NCBI GenBank assembly: GCA_003797895.1
Contig: RKQB01000002.1
Location: 1-64,000 of the forward strand
Length of the DNA stretch: 64,000 bases
Origin: Cyclobacteriaceae bacterium YHN15
GTDB taxonomy: Bacteria; Bacteroidota; Bacteroidia; Cytophagales; Cyclobacteriaceae
Direction: 5' to 3'
Shown here: positions 1-9,041 of the stretch, piece after piece
How the letters are laid out: every line of letters starts with the position of its first letter
Numbering within the stretch: position 1 is the stretch's first letter
Notes under the pieces: generated by a model
Databases searched by the model: none
What the model was told of the DNA's origin: nothing
Seen by the model: the letters and a program-made list of their open reading frames with translations, nothing else
Program-made: the position numbers and the translations under genes

Positions 1-718
1 GACTCTACGCTGGGCGATACTCATTTTAAATTGATTAAGGTTTGCCATTTTTATACTATTTTAGGTTTTAAATTGATTTAAAAACCGGTCAATGTATATC
101 AGGCACTATCAGAAGAGATAAGGGTCAATTGCTGAATCTGAGATGAAAAAGGCCTGAAAGGCCGTCATGTGACAGCCCAGGGTGCAACCCTGGGTAAAAA
201 ATGTAAAATTTAACCATATAAGCGCTGAAAGTGCGTGGTAAATAAAGTGCGAGTTGGATGTCCGATGACGGATGACCGAAGACCATTAAGGAATGGGATT
301 AAGGTGTTCATTAAGTTTTTTTCGAACCACAAAAGTGAACAAAAGGGCACAAAAGTGCCGAATAGACAATTCTGAGGCAATTGATAATTTGTAAATAGTA
401 ATTTTGATTTTGGAGCTTAGATTCCGTTCAACATTAAGCTAAGGGATTAAGGTTTTCATTAACGAAATGCGAATTAAAAAATGAATGCCGTAGAATTTCC
501 TGCCATGAGCACAGCATGACTGATTTAATAACCCGGCAGTTTATTGCCGGGAAAAGGGAAATATCCTTATAACTTTAGTGCCTTAGGCACGAACGATATA
601 GGATGATATGAAAATTGTGATAAATCCGTGAAGGAATTAATGTAAATCAATTGAATAAAAAGGGTTATAAAGTATTGAAAAGTGGCAACCAATATCAGAA
701 TGTGACGATACAACTTCT
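1..718. repeat. Gene-free leader with a cluster of short hairpins
   Basis: No convincing gene is visible in this stretch. It holds several short perfect hairpins: GGCCT-GAA-AGGCC at 151-163, CCCAGGGT-GCA-ACCCTGGG at 176-194, CCCGGCA/TGCCGGG at 532-551 and GTGCC-TTA-GGCAC at 578-590. Small hairpins of this style recur in dispersed intergenic repeats of Bacteroidetes, so I read the region as a degenerate repeat cluster. No transposase or terminal repeats are present. The neighbouring gene (719-1474) points toward this region, so part of it may act in transcription termination. Confidence 0.45.
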
Positions 719-1474
719 TTAAAACCTATATCCAATATTGATCATAAACCTATAACCCACGGAATTTATATTGGCAAGCCCTGTTTTCTCAAAACCACTT
801 CCATCAATGATGGTGTTAAAACCTGGGATTTTGGCAGATAATAAATCATTTATTTGCTGTAGAAGGAGTGCTGAATCATTTGGATCCAAGGTAGAGTCAA
901 AATCTACCCTTGCATTGTAAATACCCAGTCCAGGGCCAAATAAAACAAAATCCAACATGAACCGCTTCGAAAGTTGAAATTGATAGCCCAGTTCAGCGCC
1001 AATAGTATGGATGCGAAGTCCTAAGTCCGAACCCACTGTCCCCTCAAAATCGGCAGTAGTGAGCTCCCAATTATTGGATCTGTTAAAGGAATTGAAAGAA
1101 TAATAAGGCCCAATATAAACACCTCTTGGAGCTTTGAATTTGTTTTCGGATTTAAGGTAAAACCTGTAATCAGCAGAAATGTGAATTCCCCTGTTTCTTC
1201 CTCCATCCTGGAGCAATACCTCATTGTTTTGGCTGTTTAAACTCCCAGCCACAAGTCCTGGCAGCTTATTTAAACCCATATCAATGCTAAAACTCCTATT
1301 ATTATTGACTACTCTTTCGTATCCGAAAATCACGTTCTCTATTCCAAAAATGACCGGATTGGTAAAATTGTACCTGATAGTATTTTTAAATTGATCATTC
1401 CCATCAATTTCTTCCTGACCAAAAGAAAGAAATGGAGTCATAACTAATGCCAGAAAAATTATTTTCTTTTTCAT
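719..1474 (-). CDS. Hypothetical outer-membrane beta-barrel protein
   Basis: A 251-residue protein with a clear signal peptide (MKKKIIFLALVMTPFLSFGQ, cut after about residue 19) and alternating aromatic/polar stretches typical of an outer-membrane barrel. It ends in GYRFMINIGYRF, a C-terminal strand finishing in Phe as barrel assembly signals usually do. I recognise no named family. It begins one base downstream of another exported barrel-like gene on the same strand (1476-2081), so the two are probably co-transcribed. The function is unknown; location in the outer membrane is inferred from leader and strand pattern. Confidence 0.7.
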   Translation of the reverse strand: MKKKIIFLALVMTPFLSFGQEEIDGNDQFKNTIRYNFTNPVIFGIENVIFGYERVVNNNRSFSIDMGLNKLPGLVAGSLNSQNNEVLLQDGGRNRGIHISADYRFYLKSENKFKAPRGVYIGPYYSFNSFNRSNNWELTTADFEGTVGSDLGLRIHTIGAELGYQFQLSKRFMLDFVLFGPGLGIYNARVDFDSTLDPNDSALLLQQINDLLSAKIPGFNTIIDGSGFEKTGLANINSVGYRFMINIGYRF

Positions 1475-1475
1475 T

Positions 1476-2081
1476 TTATATTGATTTACTGATTCCTAAT
1501 CCCAACATCCAGGAGTTAAAAACTCCAACCCGCAAGTCATATTGAAGCGTAGCCAAAAACTCCCATTTTTTGGGAAGTTCCCAGGCCCTTTCAACTCCCA
1601 ATCGAATGATGGATAAATTTTCTTCTTTGGCAAATTCATAACCAGTTCCTGCAATAAAAGACCATTTTTCATGATGATTATAAGAACCAACCAAAGTCAG
1701 GGTGATGGGTCTCTCCCTAACAAACTCTTCATTACCTCCAAAATCAATTACCGCAAAGTTCTCTGTATAAAAATCCGAATGTAGACCGATTGCCAATTTT
1801 CTATTTATCAGAAAGTTATAATCCAAACCCCAGGAAGGAACAACCAGCATTCTTTTTTTCCCATTCGAAAAGCCTGCGGGGACATGGGAATGGCCAAGAA
1901 TTAAAGACATTTTGTGCCGATGAAATTCCCTTTCTTCCAAATCACCCGCTTGGTCCAAATCTACATCCTGTGCCAAAGAAATATTTGTTGACAACAAAAG
2001 CAGACAAACAATTAATGACTTTTGGATAAATATTGATTTCAGTCTATTCTTTTGAAGCCAAAATAATAAAAATGGATTCAT
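1476..2081 (-). CDS. Hypothetical exported beta-rich protein
   Basis: About 201 residues from the ATG at 2081. A longer frame reaches 2126 but would overlap the end of the upstream gene; the internal start has an AAAGGAAAG ribosome-binding stretch just before it and gives a proper signal peptide ending near NISLAQ. The mature part starts acidic (DVDLDQAGDLEEREFHRHKM) and then has barrel-like strands (SHVPAGF, WGLDYNFLI, LTLVGSYNHH, TLQYDLRVGVF). I recognise no family. It lies 17 bases after the DUF502-like gene and one base before another barrel gene, suggesting a three-gene minus-strand operon. Confidence 0.65.
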   Translation of the reverse strand: MNPFLLFWLQKNRLKSIFIQKSLIVCLLLLSTNISLAQDVDLDQAGDLEEREFHRHKMSLILGHSHVPAGFSNGKKRMLVVPSWGLDYNFLINRKLAIGLHSDFYTENFAVIDFGGNEEFVRERPITLTLVGSYNHHEKWSFIAGTGYEFAKEENLSIIRLGVERAWELPKKWEFLATLQYDLRVGVFNSWMLGLGISKSI

Positions 2082-2097
2082 GCACTTTCCTTTAGGT

Positions 2098-2673
2098 TCA
2101 AAGCAGTTCATCCATATCCTTTCCATACTTCCGAATGATAGTCATGATTTTGCTTGCCGGCATGTCCAGAGGTTTTAATTTTGACTGGGGTATTAACTTA
2201 AGTTCACCGGATTTACCATCAGGGGGTTCCGGGAAAAATACCATACTCAATCCATCCGCTCTTTTACTTACTTCAATCCCGATTTTCCAATCCCCATCAT
2301 CACCAATTAAAACCGAATTCCAATTTTGTTCTTCTAAACCGATAGCTTCATTGGCCCGGGATTTCATCACTGTATAGCCCGGAATGATCAAAGAGAATAC
2401 CTCATCAATTAACTTTAACAGGACTTTGATTTTTTTTCTTTCGGCTAAAAAACCAAACACATAACAGATCAATAGGATGGTAAATAAGCTGATCAAGGTA
2501 AAAACGCCTATGCCAAAAATCCTTTCCTCGGGTAAAATCTCTCTAATCGGTGAAATTATATTTTGGACAATATTTACTGCCTTTTCAAACACAAAAATCA
2601 ATAAAATAACCGGCACCATAAATAAAAAGAGACCTTTGAATACCCGGTTGATGAACGTTTTTTTCCAATCCAT
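2098..2673 (-). CDS. DUF502-like inner-membrane protein
   Basis: A 191-residue protein with two N-terminal membrane segments (about residues 12-35 and 50-75, the second rich in Leu/Ile/Phe) followed by a soluble half. The conserved-looking PGYTVMKSRANEAIGL after the membrane part and VFFPEPPDGKSGEL further on fit the DUF502 family as I remember it. The role of that family is unknown; it is usually a small integral membrane protein. It heads the minus-strand group with the two exported proteins downstream. Confidence 0.6.
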   Translation of the reverse strand: MDWKKTFINRVFKGLFLFMVPVILLIFVFEKAVNIVQNIISPIREILPEERIFGIGVFTLISLFTILLICYVFGFLAERKKIKVLLKLIDEVFSLIIPGYTVMKSRANEAIGLEEQNWNSVLIGDDGDWKIGIEVSKRADGLSMVFFPEPPDGKSGELKLIPQSKLKPLDMPASKIMTIIRKYGKDMDELL

Positions 2674-2708
2674 ATTTAAATTTTAGAAAAGAGTAGATTG
2701 TTTTATGA

Positions 2709-3713
2709 TCAAAAGGGGAAAATGGTTTTCCAATCATTTTGCATACTTACGATCACCCATTGATTACCTTCAGCAGCCTTTAGTCCTTGAACTAATTTAC
2801 CAATTGCTGAAGTACTGTCATAAGCATATTCCCTTGCTGCATCATCATGATGGATAAGCATGGCGAATCCCTTTCCAGGTCCCTTTTTGGTATATTCCAA
2901 CATTTGATAATCTCCATCGGAATTACCCACACTGAAAATCGGTTTTTTACCGATATGCTGATGAATGCCAACAGGTTTTCCTGCACCATCATCAATAAAG
3001 TTGATGTTTGCTTCCTTCTTTAATACCGGATTTCCATTGCTGTCCATATCATAAACAACTTTCAGAGAACTACCCACAATCTGATAAGAAGGAATCCCAT
3101 AAACCTCTTCTGCCCAAGTCCTGACAAAATCCACTCCACCACCTGAAACTATGAATACAGTAAAATCATTTTCCCTTAAATAATCCAATAATTCAAGCAT
3201 GGGCTGATAGACCATTTTAGTGAATGGCTTATTGTACTTGGGATGATTTGCATGTGCCAACCAATCATTTACTGATTGGGTAAACTCCTCGGTTGTTTTT
3301 CCCGCGTGGGAAATCATGATGATTTCCAGGATAGATTTTTCCCCACCGCTGAGAACTTTTTCTGTTTCGCCATTCAATAATTGATTGATCAATTCATTAT
3401 CCTTCCATTCGGGATGATTCGGAGCCTCTTTTTTTATATAATCCAAGGCAAAAATCAGTTGAAAATACAAAGGTTGCTCGGCCCAAAGTGTACCGTCATT
3501 GTCAAAACAGGCTATTCTATCAGATTTTGGGATAAAATCCGGATGATTTGGATCAGAAACCCTCTGCACAAAATCCATAATGGCACTTTTTGAATGCCCT
3601 TCATTCCAGGATGGTAAAAAGGATGTATTTTCAATATGATCTGTTTCCGGAGCATTGGAACAAGCGCTAATAATCAAACCTAAAATCCAGTAAAAGAAGA
3701 ATTTTTGCTTCAT
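2709..3713 (-). CDS. HAD-superfamily hydrolase, lipoprotein
   Basis: About 334 residues from the ATG at 3713. This start gives a lipoprotein leader MKQKFFFYWILGLIISAC with the lipid-modified Cys at 18; an ATG 15 bases upstream is also in frame. HAD motif I is FDNDGTLW (Asp71 nucleophile, Asp73 acid), motif II is FIVSGGG and motif IV is GNSDGDYQML. The spacing resembles phosphoserine-phosphatase-like HAD enzymes with an inserted helical cap. It is probably a periplasm-facing phosphatase anchored to a membrane; the substrate is unknown. All key HAD motifs look intact. Confidence 0.8.
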   Translation of the reverse strand: MKQKFFFYWILGLIISACSNAPETDHIENTSFLPSWNEGHSKSAIMDFVQRVSDPNHPDFIPKSDRIACFDNDGTLWAEQPLYFQLIFALDYIKKEAPNHPEWKDNELINQLLNGETEKVLSGGEKSILEIIMISHAGKTTEEFTQSVNDWLAHANHPKYNKPFTKMVYQPMLELLDYLRENDFTVFIVSGGGVDFVRTWAEEVYGIPSYQIVGSSLKVVYDMDSNGNPVLKKEANINFIDDGAGKPVGIHQHIGKKPIFSVGNSDGDYQMLEYTKKGPGKGFAMLIHHDDAAREYAYDSTSAIGKLVQGLKAAEGNQWVIVSMQNDWKTIFPF

Positions 3714-3714
3714 G

Positions 3715-3933
3715 TTATAGCTCAACAAATTTGGGGTAATCTTTATGATTACCCCAGTGTTTAAACAACTTTTTTGTGTTCACAATCTTTAGGTCGAATT
3801 CAGCCTGATTTGACTTTTGATCAATCAAGAAATCAATCAATTTTGGACTTGAATAACGCGAAGTTATATTGTATATGTCATTAAGGGAAAAGTAAAATTC
3901 AGGTGCTTGCAAAAGGTAACCGAATTTTGGCAA
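3715..3933 (-). CDS. Possible small protein, doubtful
   Basis: A 72-residue reading frame in the gap between the HAD lipoprotein and the Omp85-like barrel, with no competing frame. Its stop lies one base before the chosen HAD start. It has no leader, no membrane segment and no family I recognise. It could be a leftover of a decayed gene or chance coding in A+T-rich DNA. Confidence 0.2.
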   Translation of the reverse strand: MPKFGYLLQAPEFYFSLNDIYNITSRYSSPKLIDFLIDQKSNQAEFDLKIVNTKKLFKHWGNHKDYPKFVEL

Positions 3934-3949
3934 ATTATTCTAAAATAGA

Positions 3950-5152
3950 CTAAAAGGTTTCATTCACATTCAGGTAAAACCCTGAATTCCCTTTTTGTCC
4001 CCAACCGTAATCTGCGGTAATGGTGGTACGATTTTGTTTGTTGATCATCACCCTTAAGCCAACACCATATCCCGGGTTGATGCTGTCCAATAGCTTTTCG
4101 TTAACCGTTCTGCTGCTAAAACTGGCCGCATTGACAAAAACAGTGCCTCCAAATGTTTCCTTTTTCCTTTGCAGAGGAAATCGATATTCCGTCTCAGAAT
4201 AGACCATACTTTCTCCTCTGAACCTACCCTGTGCATATGCCCTGCCACCTCTCCCGAACATATCCCAACCAATGGAAGGCAGATTCATATATGGCAAATT
4301 GCCGGAAACAAGAAAATTACCATATCCCCAAACTGCTATAAGGTGTCTTTTTCTTGTTTTGCTCAAGTTAAAATAGTGTCTATAGTCCATCAATATGGTG
4401 CTGGAAGATTGATCAGACCCTAAAAATGTAGGATTGATTTTGTAAGAAAGCAAAGCGAAGTTTTTTTCGTAAGGAGAAACTGCAACATCTCTGTTTTCCA
4501 AAATGGCGTTCAAGGTGATTCCTGATAAGGTATAGCTTTCTGTATCAAATCCCAGCGCGCGATTGTAGAAATCATGGGCGAATTCCAAGGTAGGGGAGGT
4601 TTCTTCATCAATGAAATTCTCTATTTTTGAATGCCGGTCAAAATGATAACCCATTCCTAAATAGAAGTTGGAAGTTCCGACTCTTTTCAAGACGGTTTCA
4701 TAAAATCGGATCAAGCTGAAATCCATTTGTTGTTCGCCCTGATAAACGCCCGGTAGGTTTGGATCTTCTCCCAATTCATTGGGTGCTCCGCTTCCCAATC
4801 CAAATGTAGGTTGGGAGGTGATGAAGTACCTCCAATCTCCAACTAAAATCCAGGAATTTTTGTCCAGAAAAACATTACTTCTTGCACTAAATATCCATTG
4901 TTTCTTGGTGGTATATAGAAAATTACCCACCAAATTGGACATCTTGGTATCCAATGGATTGCCCATATACCAGGTGGCAGAAGGAGCCAGGCCAAACATC
5001 CAACCATTTGCAGGGTTCGAACCTATTGCGGGAAGTGGTACCCACTTGAAATTATTGATTTTGTTGGGTGAATAAATCAGACTATCCTGGGAATTTGCTG
5101 TATTGATAATTATCAATCCAAGGATTAATGTTGACAAAAGTCTCAATTTCAT
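3950..5152 (-). CDS. POTRA-less Omp85 (BamA/TamA)-like outer-membrane barrel
   Basis: A 400-residue protein: signal peptide MKLRLLSTLILGLIIINTANSQ, then a barrel with no room for POTRA domains. It carries the motif GRFRGESMVYSETEYRFPL, matching the (V/I)RG signature of the inward-folded loop of Omp85 barrels, and ends in Phe (NVNETF). It is a diverged paralogue of the plus-strand barrels at 9042 and 15973: all share the IGSNPANGW/IAANPTVG start, QPTYGLG, the LDSRDNV-like strand and GWDMFGRGGR. Such single-domain Omp85 proteins occur in Bacteroidetes; their cargo is mostly unknown. It is transcribed away from the regulator at 5458, so 5153-5457 should hold divergent promoters. Confidence 0.8.
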   Translation of the reverse strand: MKLRLLSTLILGLIIINTANSQDSLIYSPNKINNFKWVPLPAIGSNPANGWMFGLAPSATWYMGNPLDTKMSNLVGNFLYTTKKQWIFSARSNVFLDKNSWILVGDWRYFITSQPTFGLGSGAPNELGEDPNLPGVYQGEQQMDFSLIRFYETVLKRVGTSNFYLGMGYHFDRHSKIENFIDEETSPTLEFAHDFYNRALGFDTESYTLSGITLNAILENRDVAVSPYEKNFALLSYKINPTFLGSDQSSSTILMDYRHYFNLSKTRKRHLIAVWGYGNFLVSGNLPYMNLPSIGWDMFGRGGRAYAQGRFRGESMVYSETEYRFPLQRKKETFGGTVFVNAASFSSRTVNEKLLDSINPGYGVGLRVMINKQNRTTITADYGWGQKGNSGFYLNVNETF

Positions 5153-5457
5153 GTGCAGATAAGGGCTTTTTAGGTTGATTATTCTAAGTCAATATGTAAA
5201 GCATGATATACCAAACCTTAGCCATATAGACATGGATAGATGAAGATAATCAATCAGTTTGTTTGTTTTTAAATCATGAGCATAAAATCATCGAATGTTT
5301 GCAAAAAATGAAATGTAATTCACTCCGGATTTCAATACCGGTAGCATTGAGGATAGTCAGATATCAGAATTTTAAAGATCATTAACCAAAATAGTTTATC
5401 AATTAAAAATTGGGCTATATTAGTATCATCAAATAGTTTACCAGGATTAATATTGTT
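5153..5457. other. Divergent intergenic region
   Basis: About 300 A+T-rich bases between the minus-strand barrel gene and the plus-strand membrane AraC regulator. Both promoters must lie here. I see no clear TAnnTTTG element or strong inverted repeat that I could assign. Confidence 0.4.
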
Positions 5458-6618
5458 ATGGAAATAACTTTAACTTTTATAGACTTAATCTACTTTTTCT
5501 CCATGTTTATAGGCTTTTTGGTAGGTTTGGTTTTGATTTATTATGGATTCAAGATATACAGACACAATATTCTCCTTGGGGTTAATTTTTTATTACTGAC
5601 TTATGTTTCATTGATTGTTTGGCTTATAACCACAGGCTACTTTTTGAATTTTCCTTTTTTGTACAGAACAGCGAATCTGGCGGGTTTTCTGTTTATGCCA
5701 TTGATGTATATGTATATCCGTACCGTATTGACAGGTAAAGGGATAACCTGGAAAGACCTTGTCCATTTTGTACCTGTAATCGTTATTTTGGTTGATTTTT
5801 GGCCGGTGTTGATGCTTTCCAACCAGGAGAAATACTTATTAATGCAATCAGAAATTTCTAATCCGGTCCTGTTTACCACTTATACACAGAGCCGTTTTTT
5901 TCCGCCAAATTTCTATACCCCTTTCAGGTCTCTGGTTTTGGCATTTTATTGGGTTATTTCTGCCATCATGGTATGGAAGAATACCAAAAGACGCGATAAA
6001 CAAGGTTTTGGAAAAGAATGGTTTTTATGGATTAAGATTTTTTTGGTGCTGGAATTGTTGGTGTTTTTTCCCTTCCTTCTGTTCTTTTGGGCCATAGACC
6101 CCATGACGAATTTTCTATTGGTTCACCTTACTATTGTTATACTTACCTTGATAACAGGTTTTACGTTGCTTTTTTTTCCAAAGATCCTTTACGGTATTGA
6201 CAAGGATCAATTTGAAAAGCAAAGAAAAGAGAGTAAACCAGAGAAGGTAGAAAACCTTTCCGAGCTAAAGTCAAAAGAAATTGAATCCAAGCTCGAGGAG
6301 GTTTTGGATAGGGATAAAAGATTTCTCCAACATGGTTATTCCATACATGCCTTGGCAGTCGATACGGAGATTCCCGTGTATTTATTGACCCAGTATATCA
6401 ATCATCATCTCAATACGAATTTTTCTGATTTGATCAACCGAAAGCGGGTTGAGGAATCCTGTAAATTGATCGCCTCAGGAAAGCATGAACACCTTTCCTT
6501 ATTGGGCCTTGCTGAATTGTCGGGATTCAATAACCGGAATTCTTTTACACTGGCCTTTCAAAAGTTCAGAAATGTTTCCCCTTCGGTTTATATCAAATCT
6601 ATCAAGAAAAAGGCATAA
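5458..6618 (+). CDS. Membrane-bound AraC-family regulator (copy 1)
   Basis: A 386-residue protein with seven hydrophobic segments in the first about 250 residues and a cytoplasmic AraC-type double helix-turn-helix at about 290-386 (GYSIHALAVDTEIPVYLLTQ for the first HTH; LLGLAELSGFNNRNSFTLAF for the second, with the usual GF..RN.F..AFKK pattern). This layout suggests a one-component sensor that detects a signal in or across the membrane and binds DNA directly. Three paralogues follow at 11403, 19973 and 25982; this copy is the most diverged. A terminator-like hairpin follows it, so the sulfatase downstream probably has its own promoter, a likely target. Confidence 0.85.
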   Translation: MEITLTFIDLIYFFSMFIGFLVGLVLIYYGFKIYRHNILLGVNFLLLTYVSLIVWLITTGYFLNFPFLYRTANLAGFLFMPLMYMYIRTVLTGKGITWKDLVHFVPVIVILVDFWPVLMLSNQEKYLLMQSEISNPVLFTTYTQSRFFPPNFYTPFRSLVLAFYWVISAIMVWKNTKRRDKQGFGKEWFLWIKIFLVLELLVFFPFLLFFWAIDPMTNFLLVHLTIVILTLITGFTLLFFPKILYGIDKDQFEKQRKESKPEKVENLSELKSKEIESKLEEVLDRDKRFLQHGYSIHALAVDTEIPVYLLTQYINHHLNTNFSDLINRKRVEESCKLIASGKHEHLSLLGLAELSGFNNRNSFTLAFQKFRNVSPSVYIKSIKKKA

Positions 6619-6626
6619 AATTATCT

Positions 6627-6656
6627 CGCCAATATTGCATAAAAATTGGCGTTTTT
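6627..6656 (+). terminator. Rho-independent terminator after regulator 1
   Basis: CGCCAAT at 6627-6633 pairs with ATTGGCG at 6645-6651 and is followed by five T. It lies just after the stop of the AraC-type gene and separates it from the sulfatase gene. Confidence 0.6.
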
Positions 6657-6728
6657 AAGAAGCTTATCCACCGTTATTTTTTCTAAGCTAGGTTATCTTT
6701 ATCCAACAAGAAAATATAACCAAAAACT

Positions 6729-8834
6729 ATGAAAGCAATTGACAAACAATTTCTTAGTAAAACTTTATTGAACTTAATTTTAATAGCCTTTTTAGTTGGC
6801 CAAATCGGTTGTTCCAATCAGGGCACCGAATCTTCAGGAGATGATTTAAGTGTCAGTGACCACTTTGACCCAAAGGGGAAAGGTCCTTCCAAGCACACCT
6901 TAGCAATTTGGGAAAATTGGAAGAAATCTTTACCCTTTGACGACAAACTGGATTTTGAAGAAGCCCAGAAAGGCTTTATTGCCGCACCCAACTTCAAACA
7001 AATCAAAAATGATGAAGGCAGGGTGATTTGGGATTACGAGCGCTACGAATTTCTTTTGAACAGCCAGGATTTTACGTCTATTCATCCCTCACTTGAGCGA
7101 ATAGCCAAGCTGAATATGGGCTATGGATTATACAAAGTGACCGATGGAATCTATCAGGTTAGGGGTTTTGATCTGTCCACCATGACCCTGATCGAAGGAA
7201 AAACCGGCTGGATACTGTATGATGTCTTGACTACCCGCGAAACAGCTGCTGCTGCACTAAAATTCGCGAATGAACAGTTGGGTGAAAGGCCGGTCAGGGC
7301 AGTGATTTATTCACATACGCATGCAGACCACTTTGGTGGTGTAAGGGGGGTGGTCAATGAAGAAGATGTGATTTCCGGAAAAGTAAAAATCATCGCTCCA
7401 GACAGATTTATGGAGTTTTGCGTTTCTGAAAATGTGATTGCAGGCAATGCCATGAGCAGAAGGCTGTTTTACCAATATGGATCCATGCTTCCTGTGAGCC
7501 CTTACGGACACGTTGACCAAGCTTTGGCTAAAAATGTTTCCTCAGGGACCTTGGGCTTGATTGCTCCCAATATATCTATTGTAAAACCTACCGAAGAACA
7601 TACGATAGATGGGGTAAGAATGATATTTCATAATACCCCTAATACCGAGGCACCCGTGGAAATGAACACATATTTCCCTGACATGAAAGCACTTTGGATG
7701 GCCGAAAACGTCGTAGCCTCGATTCACAATATTTATACCTTAAGAGGTGCTTTGATCCGTGACCCTTTGGTTTGGTCAAAGAAAATCAGTGAAGCTTTAT
7801 ACTTATTCGGTCAAGAGGCTGAAGTCATGTTTGCTTCCCACCATTGGCCTCGTTGGGGAAATGAACGCATCCAACAGGTACTCAGAGCACATAGAGACAC
7901 TTATGCAAATATTCACAATGGAGTAATGAACCTTGCCAACAAAGGTGTAACTGTGAATGAAATCCAAAATGTGTATGAAGTTCCGGAGAGCTTACAAAAG
8001 CAATGGGCCGTACGATCGTACCATGGATCTGTAGAGCACAATTCACGCGGAATAATAAACAGGTATTTAGGTTATTGGGATGCAAATCCTATCACGCTTA
8101 TGCCTCTTCCTGAGAGAGAAACCGCCCCACTCTTTGTGGAAATGATGGGTGGTGCCGGTCCAATTATCGAAAAGGGACGCGAACTTTTTGAGGAAGGAAA
8201 ATATATGCTTGCTGGTGAAATTTTGAATAAACTTGTTTTTGCAGAGCCTGGTAATCAGGAAGCCAAAGACCTTTTGGCGGATTGTTTTGAACAAATAGGC
8301 TATCAAAAGGAAAGTACAAGTGTTAGAAATAGTTTTTTACAAGGCGCATTTGAACTTAGAAATGGCATACCGGATGGAGAAGCTCCAAAATCTGTAACAC
8401 CCGATATCATCCGTGCCATGGGTACAGGGATTTGGTTAGATTTCTTGGGAGTAAAACTTAATAGCAAAAAAGCAGAAGGTATTAATTTTACAATGAACCT
8501 GATCACTCCTGACAACAAAGAAAAATTCTTGATAGAACTTAGCAATTCAACATTGAGCAATGTAGAGGGGTTTACTGCAAAAGATGCCGATCTTACCCTG
8601 ACACTCAATCGTTCGGACCTCAACATGGCCATGATGGGTGTGAAATCCCTGGAAGAATTGATAACAGAAGGCAAAGCCAAGTTTGAAGGAGACATATCCA
8701 TTTTAAAACAACTGGTTGGGCTAATGGATGAATTTGACTTAAGATTTGAAGTGCTACCAGGAACCAAGAAAGGTGAATATAAAGCAGGATCAGGCAATAC
8801 AGGATTGGATGCTCCGGCTTATATCGAGGACTAA
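6729..8834 (+). CDS. Alkyl/aryl-sulfatase, metallo-beta-lactamase fold (SdsA1/YjcS type)
   Basis: A 701-residue enzyme of the class III alkylsulfatase family, which cleaves sulfate from alkyl sulfates with two zinc ions. The N-terminus MKAIDKQFLSKT...LVGQIGC is a lipoprotein-type leader. The metal site is complete: SHTHADHFGG gives His196, His198, Asp200 and His201; EAPVEM (Glu307) and MAENV (Glu326) fit the bridging acidic ligands; ASHHWPRWG supplies the last His (about 371). The dimerisation domain follows (about 390-540) and then a C-terminal SCP2-like lipid-binding domain (about 560-690). The length is normal for the family. An Omp85-like barrel and a DUF2490 barrel follow, suggesting uptake and surface hydrolysis as one set. 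The exact substrate is unknown. Confidence 0.9.
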   Translation: MKAIDKQFLSKTLLNLILIAFLVGQIGCSNQGTESSGDDLSVSDHFDPKGKGPSKHTLAIWENWKKSLPFDDKLDFEEAQKGFIAAPNFKQIKNDEGRVIWDYERYEFLLNSQDFTSIHPSLERIAKLNMGYGLYKVTDGIYQVRGFDLSTMTLIEGKTGWILYDVLTTRETAAAALKFANEQLGERPVRAVIYSHTHADHFGGVRGVVNEEDVISGKVKIIAPDRFMEFCVSENVIAGNAMSRRLFYQYGSMLPVSPYGHVDQALAKNVSSGTLGLIAPNISIVKPTEEHTIDGVRMIFHNTPNTEAPVEMNTYFPDMKALWMAENVVASIHNIYTLRGALIRDPLVWSKKISEALYLFGQEAEVMFASHHWPRWGNERIQQVLRAHRDTYANIHNGVMNLANKGVTVNEIQNVYEVPESLQKQWAVRSYHGSVEHNSRGIINRYLGYWDANPITLMPLPERETAPLFVEMMGGAGPIIEKGRELFEEGKYMLAGEILNKLVFAEPGNQEAKDLLADCFEQIGYQKESTSVRNSFLQGAFELRNGIPDGEAPKSVTPDIIRAMGTGIWLDFLGVKLNSKKAEGINFTMNLITPDNKEKFLIELSNSTLSNVEGFTAKDADLTLTLNRSDLNMAMMGVKSLEELITEGKAKFEGDISILKQLVGLMDEFDLRFEVLPGTKKGEYKAGSGNTGLDAPAYIED

Positions 8835-8879
8835 TAATTGATTTTTTCAAATTATTACTTGTAATAATGAAATTGAAAG

Positions 8880-8923
8880 CCAATCACTAGAGTGAGTTTG
8901 AAAAAGTTCGCTTTAGTGATTGG
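8880..8923 (+). terminator. Hairpin between sulfatase and barrel gene
   Basis: CCAATCACTA (8880-8889) pairs perfectly with TAGTGATTGG (8914-8923) across a 24-base loop. There is no strong T tail, so it may be a weak terminator or an RNA-stability element between the sulfatase and the barrel gene. Confidence 0.4.
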
Positions 8924-9041
8924 TTAGTTAAAGTTTCAGCCATTCCTTGCCATGATTTACTAAATTCAGGCAAGTAAAGAGTAAACTTGGAATCCACTTT
9001 TATTACATTCGATCAGAAAATTTAGTTTATCTAAAAAAATT

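Noticed and set aside
8303..8797. A 164-codon minus-strand open frame
   Set aside because: It is antisense to the conserved C-terminal domain of the alkylsulfatase.
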